This document shows positions 1 to 8,377 of a DNA stretch of 64,000 bases, piece by piece; position 1 is the first letter of the stretch; every line of letters starts with the position of its first letter. Where the stretch lies: contig NZ_CP162601.1 in the NCBI RefSeq assembly GCF_040957575.1, positions 1,240,001 through 1,304,000 of the forward strand, written 5' to 3'. A model generated the notes under the pieces. That model was not told the DNA's origin. It saw nothing but the letters and a program-made list of their open reading frames with translations, and searched no databases. The position numbers were made by a program, and so were the translations under genes. This DNA comes from Vibrio sp. HB236076. GTDB taxonomy: Bacteria > Pseudomonadota > Gammaproteobacteria > Enterobacterales > Vibrionaceae.

Positions 1-50
1 TGAACTATCAAAAATAATAAAATTATTAAGTTAATATTAAAGGGGATAAG

Positions 51-1532
51 ATGAAGTATTTGCCCTTACTACTTTTGTTGACAAGTTGTGCTAGTCACAT
101 TGATGAACCGTTGAATATGGTTGATGAAGCTAAATTTGCGCAACAAGAGTTGCAAGATTATTTAGCCAGTGCAGAACCTGTCGTTAAGCCGATAACATTA
201 TATGAAGCCATGGCTAGGGCATTAAAATACAATTTAGACGATCTTGTTGAACGCAGGGAAACGGAATATTTAATGCTTAGGCAAGATTTGGCTAAGACAG
301 GTATATGGCCAACATTAACTGCGGCTTTGGGTTTTTCTAACCGCAATAATGAAGCGGGTTCGCGTAGTCGTTCCCTATTATCAGGGAACGAATCACTTGA
401 GCCGTCCACCTCTACTGATAAAGATTACATAACGGGAGATTTAACGTTAAGTTGGAATTTAATTGATGTTGCACTTGGACTTGTCGGCAGTGATGAATCC
501 AAAATTCAGCTTGAAATAGCAAGAGAAAATCGCCGCAAAGTTATTAATCGCATTATTGAAGATGTAAGAACCGCTTACTGGAGAACCATCAGTGCTGAAA
601 GGAGTTACAGAAAATTACTCGAACTAGAAGCACTTGCTCAAGAAGCGCTTCAGAGAGCCTATACTTTAGAGCAAACGAAGAAAGTTGCTTTACTGCCTAT
701 TCTTACCTACCAGCTTGAGTTACTAAAAATACAGTCTCAAGTACAAAAAATTCAAAGAGAGCTACTTCTGGCCAAATACCAGTTGGCTGCGTTGATGGAC
801 TTACCCCCTTCAACTAAATACAGATTAGAAATCCCTGAACGTTCTTCCATCGTTCCGCTACTTCCTGGTTCAGTGAAAAGAATGGTGAGAACGGCTTTGT
901 ATTATCGATCAGAGTTAAGAGAACTGCTTTATCAGAAAAAGCTCAACCATGCACAGTTGGATAGAGCATTTCTAGAATCGTTACCAACATTTAACTTAAT
1001 GTTCGGCACTAATTATAACAGTAATAGTTACCTATATAATGATCAGTGGTATGGCTTTAGCAGTCAAGTCAGTTGGGATTTGCTTTCAGTCTTTAAATAC
1101 CCATTGAGAAAAAAAACTATTATTGCTGAAGAGAAAGTCATTGACGCCAGAAAAAAAGCTCTGGTTATGGCGGTTATGACTCAAGTTCATGTTGCAAGAG
1201 CAAGGTTTATTCGTGTTTCTCAAGAATTAAATACAATTAAACAAACGTATGATGTTCAATCAAGAGTATTAGACCTGACCGAAGCGGGTTATAAGTCTTC
1301 ACTCGTTAGTGAGCAGAAGTTAGTAAAAGAAAAAATGAATTATATTTTAACTGAGATAAATTATGATTCTGCTTATTCTGAAATGCAAAATGCATACGCA
1401 AATATATTCGCTTCAATGGGATTGGATAATTATGAATTTAACTTTAATGATCAAACGTCAATTTACAGCTTGGCAGAGGATTTGGAGACATTTTGGACTG
1501 AGAGAGCTTTGGTGTTACGACAAATTCGTTAA
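51..1532 (+). CDS. TolC-like outer-membrane efflux lipoprotein
   Basis: A 493-residue protein of the outer membrane efflux (TolC/OEP) family, the outer-membrane channel of tripartite export systems. A short signal ends in a lipobox (LLTSC, Cys13), so it is probably a lipoprotein. The rest has the long, charged, helix-rich repeats typical of OEP proteins, roughly residues 45-265 and 280-470, with alternating coiled-coil and short strand segments. The start follows a clear ribosome site (AAGGGGATAAG). It is the first gene of a run of five same-strand genes that touch or overlap, and the next gene begins inside its 3' end. Codon use is strongly AT-rich compared with genes after 8 kb. The family call is solid; the substrate is unknown. 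Confidence 0.85.
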   Translation: MKYLPLLLLLTSCASHIDEPLNMVDEAKFAQQELQDYLASAEPVVKPITLYEAMARALKYNLDDLVERRETEYLMLRQDLAKTGIWPTLTAALGFSNRNNEAGSRSRSLLSGNESLEPSTSTDKDYITGDLTLSWNLIDVALGLVGSDESKIQLEIARENRRKVINRIIEDVRTAYWRTISAERSYRKLLELEALAQEALQRAYTLEQTKKVALLPILTYQLELLKIQSQVQKIQRELLLAKYQLAALMDLPPSTKYRLEIPERSSIVPLLPGSVKRMVRTALYYRSELRELLYQKKLNHAQLDRAFLESLPTFNLMFGTNYNSNSYLYNDQWYGFSSQVSWDLLSVFKYPLRKKTIIAEEKVIDARKKALVMAVMTQVHVARARFIRVSQELNTIKQTYDVQSRVLDLTEAGYKSSLVSEQKLVKEKMNYILTEINYDSAYSEMQNAYANIFASMGLDNYEFNFNDQTSIYSLAEDLETFWTERALVLRQIR

Positions 1533-2268
1533 ATCGATAATTGTTTATTGTATTGTTTTCGCCAGCCATGTAAGTGCAAATGAAGTTAAGAAAGTAAGAG
1601 GATTGGTTAAAGCTAGTCAGATTGCCACTTTATCGTCGCAAATGAATGGAAAAATTGAATTACTCCCTAGTAGTATTGGTGACAAGTTTAATAAAGGTGA
1701 AAAGTTAGTTCAGTTTGACTGTTCAATATTAAATCAAAAAATATCATCATCACGCTCAGAGGTGAGTATAAAAGAGCAGCAAGTTAAAAATAATGAGACG
1801 TTACGTGACTTCAATTCTATCGGAAGTTTTGATTTGAATATTTCTCGTGCTGAGTTACAAAAAGCAAAATCTGAATTGCAAGTGTTAGTGATAGAGAGGA
1901 AGAACTGTACGGTGAATGCTCCATTTAATGGTTATGTAATAGATAAATTTGTTAACAAGTACGAGGCGGTTAGGCAATATGAAAAGCTATTAAGTATTGT
2001 CAATTTAAATGAATTAAATGTTGAAGTTATTGTCCCTTCAGTATGGTTACGTTGGTTAAATGTAGGTGATGACTTTACTTTTATTATTGATGAAAACAAA
2101 TTTGAACTAAAAAGCAGTGTTTTGAATATTATCCCAATGGTTGACTCAGTTAGTAAAACGATAAAAATAGTGTCGAAAATAAAATTAGATAAAAATGACA
2201 TAAGAAATATTTATCCAGGTATGAGTGGTTTTGCCTATTTTGAACAGCGTGGTTTAGATGGAAATTAA
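1447..2268 (+). CDS. HlyD/RND-type periplasmic adaptor protein
   Basis: A periplasmic adaptor (membrane fusion protein) of the HlyD/AcrA type, about 273 residues from this start. Two biotinyl-lipoyl half motifs flank a short coiled coil: the first is around the stretch reading MNGKIELLPSSIGDKFNKGE, the second around APFNGYVIDKFVN. A beta-barrel and membrane-proximal part follow. A signal-like segment (KSIIVYCIVFASHVSA) precedes the mature NEVKK. The start is uncertain. ATG 1447 overlaps the upstream gene by 86 bases and gives an over-long n-region. ATG 1432 and a CTG at 1498 are alternatives, and none has a strong ribosome site. It lies between the channel and the GAF-adaptor genes and should bridge to the TolC-like protein. 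Confidence 0.75.
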   Translation: MIKRQFTAWQRIWRHFGLRELWCYDKFVKSIIVYCIVFASHVSANEVKKVRGLVKASQIATLSSQMNGKIELLPSSIGDKFNKGEKLVQFDCSILNQKISSSRSEVSIKEQQVKNNETLRDFNSIGSFDLNISRAELQKAKSELQVLVIERKNCTVNAPFNGYVIDKFVNKYEAVRQYEKLLSIVNLNELNVEVIVPSVWLRWLNVGDDFTFIIDENKFELKSSVLNIIPMVDSVSKTIKIVSKIKLDKNDIRNIYPGMSGFAYFEQRGLDGN

Positions 2269-3583
2269 AGAACAAAACATAAACAATCAGCTTGCTTTGT
2301 CAGCCATCCGATTGTTGGCATTTGAAGAGTCCATTAGAAAGGTTAAAAGTAAAGATGAGTTTATTTTCCATATTTGTAATAAGTTGCGTGAATTAATTAG
2401 TTATGATTTTTCTGTCTTTTGTTCAATCAAAAATGGCCGTGTGGAAATTCGCGGTGTAAGTGATGTAACCGAATACTCGGAAAGCTCTGAGTATCTTGAA
2501 TATGTAAAAAACCAACTTGTTAAGTTATATAAAAATAATGATGACGAAATGTTGGGTTGCGAATTCGATCAACACCCAAGTAGAAAAAATTTCTTGAGCT
2601 TTTTTAAACTAAAAAACTACAATGAGGACGATGTTAAAAATAACCATAAGAAAGAATACTATATTGCTATTATTACAAAAAAAGGCATTGAAAAGAGACA
2701 GGTTGAGTTACTAAAAAAAGTATTAACTGTCTACTTTTATTCAATGTCCTATCTAAGGTTTACGTTTAACTCGAGTAAGTTTAATAAATTAAAGCTCTTT
2801 GTGTTATTTATTTCTTTGCTTTGTTTAATCCCTTTTCCAAGCAGTATTATTGCTCCCGTTGAAGTGGTAGCTAAAGCCCCATTCATTGTTACAGCCCCTT
2901 TTGATGGTGTGGTGGACAAGGTGCTTGTCGATGTCAATCAGGATATAGAAGAGGGAACAAAACTTATTTTATTTGATGATCTTTTAGCGAGAAATGAATT
3001 TAGACTGGCTGATAAAAAATTTCAAGTGTCGCAAGCGAAACTAGCAAACGTCCAAGAGTTGGCTTTTTATGACAACAAAGCATCATATGAGATACCAGTA
3101 ACCAAAACGGAACTGGAGTTAGCAAAACTAGAAAGAGATTATGCACAGGAAATTCTTAATCGAACAATTATTTTTTCTAATATCAAAGGTGTACCTATTT
3201 TTACGAATAAGTCAGATATTGAAGGTAGACCAGTTAAGATGGGTGAAAAAATTATCGAGATAGCAAATCCCACAGAATTTAAATACAAGATAGCAATACC
3301 GGTTCATGAATTATCTCAAGTTAAAAAGGGTAGCGAAGTTTCCATTTATTTAGATTCTGCCCCACTTGGTGGTTATTCAGCAAAGATAGAATCCGTTAGC
3401 TTTCTTCCTAGTGAACAAAACAATGGTGAAATCAGTTACACAGCCTACGCTTTAACTTCTTCTGATTACATTAACCGTATTGGTGCTCGTGGAACAGCAC
3501 GAATTTATGGTGATTACTCTCCGCTAATTTTACAAATGACAAAAGGGCCTTTTCATCACATACGCATGGTTTTAGGTCTGTAG
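2258..3583 (+). CDS. GAF-like domain fused to HlyD-type adaptor
   Basis: A 441-residue protein with an unusual architecture. Residues about 10-170 look like a cytoplasmic GAF-type sensory domain (helix reading LLAFEESIRKVKSKDEF, then alternating strands and helices). One transmembrane segment follows at about 178-196. A periplasmic HlyD-like adaptor comes next, with a lipoyl half at APFDGVVDKVLVDVNQD, a short coiled coil at about 255-300, the second lipoyl half near GVPIFTNKSDIEGRPVKMGE, and a beta-barrel to the end. The start overlaps the previous stop by 11 bases and the next gene starts two bases after its stop, so translation is probably coupled. The adaptor half is secure; the GAF assignment is from fold-like pattern only. 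Confidence 0.7.
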   Translation: MEIKEQNINNQLALSAIRLLAFEESIRKVKSKDEFIFHICNKLRELISYDFSVFCSIKNGRVEIRGVSDVTEYSESSEYLEYVKNQLVKLYKNNDDEMLGCEFDQHPSRKNFLSFFKLKNYNEDDVKNNHKKEYYIAIITKKGIEKRQVELLKKVLTVYFYSMSYLRFTFNSSKFNKLKLFVLFISLLCLIPFPSSIIAPVEVVAKAPFIVTAPFDGVVDKVLVDVNQDIEEGTKLILFDDLLARNEFRLADKKFQVSQAKLANVQELAFYDNKASYEIPVTKTELELAKLERDYAQEILNRTIIFSNIKGVPIFTNKSDIEGRPVKMGEKIIEIANPTEFKYKIAIPVHELSQVKKGSEVSIYLDSAPLGGYSAKIESVSFLPSEQNNGEISYTAYALTSSDYINRIGARGTARIYGDYSPLILQMTKGPFHHIRMVLGL

Positions 3584-3585
3584 CC

Positions 3586-5655
3586 ATGGAAAATGAAAAT
3601 TGTCTCCCTCGATTAAGAAGTAATCTAAAGATAATTAAAGGTGATTTCAAACAAAGTACTGGCCAATCTTGGAAAATTTTTGATCCGATAAGAAATAAAT
3701 ATTTTTTAATTTCTCATCAGGATGTTCAGATATTAAATAATTGGAATGGGAATAATGTCGATGATATTTGTTTAGCATTCCAAAGAGCTGGGTCTATGGT
3801 TTCAGAAAAAGAAATTGAGTCGTTATACCAGTTTTTGAAACAAAATGAGTTGCTATCAGATAAGAATAAAGAATTCAATCAAGATTCTACTGGTTCAATC
3901 AAAGGTATTTTGTTTTCCAAGATCCCGATAGTCTCATTTAATAAGGTGAGTTTTTTTGTTTGTTTTTTGTTTGGTGTTTTAGATAGTTTAAAGTTTAAAG
4001 TTTTTGTTATAGCTTTGTTTTTTTTGAATCTTTACCTTTTGTCTGGTTCGTGGTCTCAATATATTAATTACAGTAAAAATCTATTTAACTTTAACGGTTT
4101 TTGGTTGTATTTTTTTGCTATTGTTTTTGTGAAAGTTTTTCATGAGATGTCACATGCATTTATAGCAAAGAAACTCGGTGCTACGGTTGGAAATTTTGGT
4201 ATTGTAACTTTTTTTGGATTTCCTTTGTTGTATACGGAGATAGAGAGAACTGAAGAGTTAGAATCTAAGTATGACAGAGTTTCAATTTCTCTTGCGGGTA
4301 TCAAAGTTGAATTGATCATTGCCGTATTAGCTACGTTTCTTTGGTTTGTTTCACCAGATGGTTTTCTAAAGGAAATATATTTTGTTATTTCAAGTTCATC
4401 TTGGGTGATGAGTTTACTTGTTAATTTAAATCCATTAGCTAAATTTGATGGTTATTATGTGCTCTCGGATTGTTTAGAGATAGATAACTTACATTCAAGA
4501 GCGGGTAATTACTTTTTATACATTACGGAATCTTTTATTTTTAATTGCTCTCGTAAAAATGATGATTTTTCATTGTTTACGGTGAAACAAAAAATATTCA
4601 TTTACATTTATGGTATGTTAACAAAGATTTATCGTGTGTTTGTTGTTTTTGCTGTTTGTTTTGCTGTTTATTATTTTAATAGTTATCTTTTGTTAACCTT
4701 GGTTGCTTTTTACTTTTTTGGTGTTTATGTTTTGAGTCCATTCTTTTCTTATGTCATTTCTTGTTATTCGTTGTTTAAAGAAACAACACTCGTTAGAAAG
4801 TTTGCTATTTCATTTTTTGTCTTTATGTTATTAGTTGTCTCATTTTTTCCAATTAATACGAGGGTTATCTCTCCTGCAACAGTAACTAACCTATACAGCC
4901 CTATATATACAGCGGAATCTGGATTAGTCACGCAGATAAAAAAGTATAAAAATGGTTCTATAAATCAAGGGGATGATTTGTTGATTTTGTCTTCTATTGA
5001 CATAGAGAATCAGCTTGAAAAAAGAATGCGCGAACAAGAGTTAATCCAGTATAAAATAGATGGTGTTACCGGTAACGAACAAGATAAAAGAGAGTTAGTT
5101 ATTCTCTACCAACGTTTGTACGAAGTACAAGAAGCAATATCAGGGCTTATGGAATCATCTTCTGAATTGAGGATACAGTCTTCTTTGTCTGGAACGTTGG
5201 TAGATACAATATCAGATATCACGATAGGGCGTTTTTTAGCCAAGGGGACAAAGCTAGGTGAAGTACTCACAGATGAAATGTTAGGTGTTTCATACATTCA
5301 AGAAAGTGACTTCAAGAGAATCACTTTACCGATAGAAGCAAAGTTTTACCCTAAAGATCTCACTATTGATCCATTTATGGTAAATATTTATAAAATAGAC
5401 AACACTGCAGCAAAAATTATTGATGAAGTAGTGCTTACTTCAAGGCATGGCGGTCGAATCTTAGTTAAAGATGAAAGCTCTAACGGATTTGTGCCAAATG
5501 AAACCTATTTTAAATTGTATTTTACTGTTGCCAGTGACGTAGATCTAAATAATAAATTAGTCGGCAGTTTGTCTATTCCTGTAGATAATAAAAGTTATTT
5601 TTCTATTTACACTGAGCAACTTTGGAAAGTTTTACTTCAAGAGATGAGGCGCTAG
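3586..5655 (+). CDS. M50 site-2-type zinc metalloprotease fused to adaptor domain
   Basis: A 689-residue polytopic membrane protein of the putative peptide zinc metalloprotease group. Residues 1-95 resemble the PqqD-like domain seen at the N-terminus of this group (WKIFDPIRNKYFLIS). Hydrophobic segments start near 118. The zinc site is HEMSH (His186, Glu187, His190), with the third ligand in NPLAKFDGYY (Asp288), so the catalytic residues appear intact. After further transmembrane helices near 345-430, the C-terminal part (about 435-689) carries split lipoyl halves and a coiled coil like HlyD. It is embedded between two adaptors and a channel with no ATPase, so it may mature or gate a secreted peptide. 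Very AT-rich. The family is confident; the role is inferred. Confidence 0.8.
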   Translation: MENENCLPRLRSNLKIIKGDFKQSTGQSWKIFDPIRNKYFLISHQDVQILNNWNGNNVDDICLAFQRAGSMVSEKEIESLYQFLKQNELLSDKNKEFNQDSTGSIKGILFSKIPIVSFNKVSFFVCFLFGVLDSLKFKVFVIALFFLNLYLLSGSWSQYINYSKNLFNFNGFWLYFFAIVFVKVFHEMSHAFIAKKLGATVGNFGIVTFFGFPLLYTEIERTEELESKYDRVSISLAGIKVELIIAVLATFLWFVSPDGFLKEIYFVISSSSWVMSLLVNLNPLAKFDGYYVLSDCLEIDNLHSRAGNYFLYITESFIFNCSRKNDDFSLFTVKQKIFIYIYGMLTKIYRVFVVFAVCFAVYYFNSYLLLTLVAFYFFGVYVLSPFFSYVISCYSLFKETTLVRKFAISFFVFMLLVVSFFPINTRVISPATVTNLYSPIYTAESGLVTQIKKYKNGSINQGDDLLILSSIDIENQLEKRMREQELIQYKIDGVTGNEQDKRELVILYQRLYEVQEAISGLMESSSELRIQSSLSGTLVDTISDITIGRFLAKGTKLGEVLTDEMLGVSYIQESDFKRITLPIEAKFYPKDLTIDPFMVNIYKIDNTAAKIIDEVVLTSRHGGRILVKDESSNGFVPNETYFKLYFTVASDVDLNNKLVGSLSIPVDNKSYFSIYTEQLWKVLLQEMRR

Positions 5656-5657
5656 TT

Positions 5658-6650
5658 ATGAACAGAAGACGTTTTATAATAAATTCAAGTTTGTTTACTC
5701 TCTCTGGTTTGTCACCTATTCCTTTGTTAGCGAAAGATGACTATATCGGTCAATCGAACATTTATTTTGGATTTAATAAAGAAGGTATTGCAGGAATCTT
5801 GGGGCGTAACATTATAAATAAATTCAATTCTATGTACCCAAATCACGTTTTTAATTATATCAATGAGACCTCATATCGTGGCTTGAAAGCACCGACGATT
5901 GTAAAAAATACACAACCAGGAATAAATAACTTAATTCAAGTCACTAGTGCTATGATGAGTGTATATCCAACGCTTTATAAGACGCTTCCGTTTGACCCAA
6001 TTAATGACTTTACTCCAATTGGAACATTTGGTGATTTTACTTTTGCATTGGTAGTTGGCCCGAACGTCCCCGATGATGTTCTCAGTGTTGACGATTATGT
6101 GCAATGGATAAGAGACAATCCCTCTTACCGTGATATTGGCGCTGCGCTTTACGGTTCGGAAAGCCATTTAGCTTGCTTAATTTTGTCGCGTGAGAAGAAA
6201 GTCGCCTTGCGCTCGGTTTATTATGGTGGAATGCGTTTAATCGTTGAAGATTTACTCGATGGTGAATTAGCGGCAGCTTTTCTTGTTCCCGGTATCGCCA
6301 AGCCATTTATTGAGTCTGGTCAGTTCAGAATGCTCGCGGTGACCTCAGCGCAACGTTCTCGTTTGTTACCTGACATACCTACCTTACAAGAAAATGGTGT
6401 TGAGGGGGTAGATCTCAATGGTTGGATTGGTTTGATGGCTCCGGCTAACATTTCTCAAGATATGCTTGATTTTTACATATCAACACTCGACCAGATTAAA
6501 AGTGACGATGAATTCAAGCGTATGGTCGAGGAGAAGTATCTCATGGAAGTCAATTCGATTAGCCCATTGGAGGTGTCTATTCGGCTTAACAGTGATAAGG
6601 ACGCCTATGCTGTCTTGTTTGATAAATACCAAATCTCAAAGATAAGTTAG
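5658..6650 (+). CDS. TctC/Bug-family periplasmic binding protein
   Basis: About 330 residues of the TctC (tripartite tricarboxylate transporter receptor, Bug) family. These are periplasmic receptors for small carboxylates. Typical family stretches are DPINDFTPIGTFGDF, FIESGQFRMLAVTSAQRS and LPDIPTLQENGVEGVDL. The N-terminus MNRRRFIINSS followed by a hydrophobic run suggests a Tat-like signal peptide. I chose the ATG two bases after the previous stop; a longer reading from 5622 would overlap the protease gene and lose the signal. No TctA or TctB permease is present, so the pairing with a secretion-type operon is odd. It may be an orphan receptor or be reused as an accessory factor. Confidence 0.8.
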   Translation: MNRRRFIINSSLFTLSGLSPIPLLAKDDYIGQSNIYFGFNKEGIAGILGRNIINKFNSMYPNHVFNYINETSYRGLKAPTIVKNTQPGINNLIQVTSAMMSVYPTLYKTLPFDPINDFTPIGTFGDFTFALVVGPNVPDDVLSVDDYVQWIRDNPSYRDIGAALYGSESHLACLILSREKKVALRSVYYGGMRLIVEDLLDGELAAAFLVPGIAKPFIESGQFRMLAVTSAQRSRLLPDIPTLQENGVEGVDLNGWIGLMAPANISQDMLDFYISTLDQIKSDDEFKRMVEEKYLMEVNSISPLEVSIRLNSDKDAYAVLFDKYQISKIS

Positions 6651-6743
6651 TCGATAGTGACAATTAATTTTCTAACTGGTTGTTTTGTTGAAATTTTATC
6701 TTTATGATTGTTCTCTATTTTATCTTACTGGTTTTGGTGAAGT

Positions 6744-8261
6744 GTGCGTTGGTACAAAACGAATCTCTTGAGTAAACGATTTTCTCGGTTTGGTTATCAG
6801 GATTTTCATAGAGCCACATCGTTATTCTACAGTACGTTGTGTTTGCTTGTATTGATGCTCGTTATGTCGGCGGCTTCATTTTATTACCTTAAAAATCAAT
6901 TAGAGCAACAAAGAGATAATGAAACGGCTAACGTTTTTTCACATTTAGAGCATTTGCTAACGTCGGTTCAGGATGTCAGGACATTGTTTTCTATCAGCGA
7001 TAGAGATAGTTGTTTGCGTTATCTCAATGACATTAATCGCCATTTACTGACCATACCCGGCGCTTTGTCTTATAAAGTCGATCTACTTACTGGAAGTTGT
7101 GACTCACAAACGGGTTGGTATGGTCTAGCAATCGATAATCAATCCTTACTTATTCAGGATTTGAGCCTTGGACCAGGGAAACTTGAGTCGAAGTCGGTTT
7201 TCTATCAGGATAATAATCAACAGTTTGAGTTATCACTTCCCGCCTTACAAGAGCAACTACAAGTCAATCCGATGTACATCAAGCCCAGTATTATTTTGAC
7301 AGATGGCAGTGTGATAAGCCTCTATGATGATGTAGATTTGGTTTTGAAAAAAGTGTATCAATCCGAATCTTACCCCTTTTATATTGAATCGAGCGTCACA
7401 ATCTCAGGGTTTTATCAATTCATTTTTAAGTCTTTGTTCGGGTTTCTAGCCCTTAGTTTCATTCCTTCTGTATTGATAAGCTTCCAACTTTATCGATGGT
7501 TTAATAGCCCAAACTATCTAGCAAAAAAAGTATTAAAAGCGATCCATCTAAAACAAATTCAAGCTTATATTCAACCCATTCACGATTCTGCGAATAAAAT
7601 CCATGGTGGAGAAATTCTCGTTCGCTGGCAGCACCCATTATTGGGTCTTGTTTATCCAGATGAATTCATTGATTTAGTAGAGAAAAGTGGAACAGCAAAT
7701 TATTTAACAGCATATTTAATGGATGAGTTCACCGTTTATGGGTTAAAAAATAAAGAGCGTTTGGACCAGTTTCATTTATCATTCAATATAACTGCTCAGC
7801 AACTGACAGAATATCGTATTATCGAGCAATGTGAGAGGTTTATTCGTTGTTTTAGCCAAGAGCAAATATCCTTAGTGCTTGAGTTGACAGAAAGGGAGCA
7901 AGTAAACTTAACCCCTGACATTCTTGAACACTATAAAAAACTTAAGTCGATTGATGTTTCTATTTCGATTGATGATTTTGGTACTGGGACATCGAGTCTG
8001 ACATATTTGCAAATGTTTGATGTAGATTTTATTAAAATTGATAAAAGTTTCGTTGATTTAATTAATAGCAGTAGTCAATCTAACCACATTATTCACAATA
8101 TGTTGGATTTAACTCGACGACTTAATATCCCGACGGTGGCAGAGGGCGTAGAGAATGAAGCGCAACGAGATTTCCTCGTGATCCACGGTGTTGATTGCTT
8201 ACAAGGTTATTTTTATAGTAAAGCTATACCGTTAGATACTTTTTTTGAAGATTATTTTTAG
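6744..8261 (+). CDS. CSS-type periplasmic sensor with EAL phosphodiesterase domain
   Basis: A 505-residue inner-membrane protein predicted to hydrolyse c-di-GMP. A transmembrane helix (about 28-50), a periplasmic domain with Cys90 and Cys119, and a second helix (about 223-250) resemble the CSS sensor module, where a disulfide controls activity. The EAL domain occupies about 265-500. The signature motif reads EIL (290-292) instead of EAL, but downstream residues look intact: Glu380 in LELTE, Asp410-Asp411 in DDFGTGTSSL, KIDKSF and AEGVE. It starts at GTG 6744; another GTG lies two bases upstream out of frame. It is a single gene, 93 bases after the AT-rich operon. An active enzyme is likely but not certain. 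Confidence 0.85.
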   Translation: MRWYKTNLLSKRFSRFGYQDFHRATSLFYSTLCLLVLMLVMSAASFYYLKNQLEQQRDNETANVFSHLEHLLTSVQDVRTLFSISDRDSCLRYLNDINRHLLTIPGALSYKVDLLTGSCDSQTGWYGLAIDNQSLLIQDLSLGPGKLESKSVFYQDNNQQFELSLPALQEQLQVNPMYIKPSIILTDGSVISLYDDVDLVLKKVYQSESYPFYIESSVTISGFYQFIFKSLFGFLALSFIPSVLISFQLYRWFNSPNYLAKKVLKAIHLKQIQAYIQPIHDSANKIHGGEILVRWQHPLLGLVYPDEFIDLVEKSGTANYLTAYLMDEFTVYGLKNKERLDQFHLSFNITAQQLTEYRIIEQCERFIRCFSQEQISLVLELTEREQVNLTPDILEHYKKLKSIDVSISIDDFGTGTSSLTYLQMFDVDFIKIDKSFVDLINSSSQSNHIIHNMLDLTRRLNIPTVAEGVENEAQRDFLVIHGVDCLQGYFYSKAIPLDTFFEDYF

Positions 8262-8327
8262 TTTTTATTTGTTTTATGAATAAAACTCTCTGAGAATATA
8301 CAAAATTATGCCGTAGATTTCAGCGCT

Positions 8328-8358
8328 TGATAGTGATTAAATGCTAACTATTCTCATT
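8328..8358 (+). promoter_or_regulatory. Candidate Fur box upstream of efeU
   Basis: TGATAGTGATTAAAT (8328-8342) resembles the 7-1-7 Fur motif TGATAATGATTATCA, and a second, poorer AT-rich dyad overlaps it to 8358. It sits just upstream of the ferrous iron permease gene, where iron repression would be expected. Pattern match by eye only. Confidence 0.4.
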
Positions 8359-8377
8359 GGCATTTGATATCTGGGTT

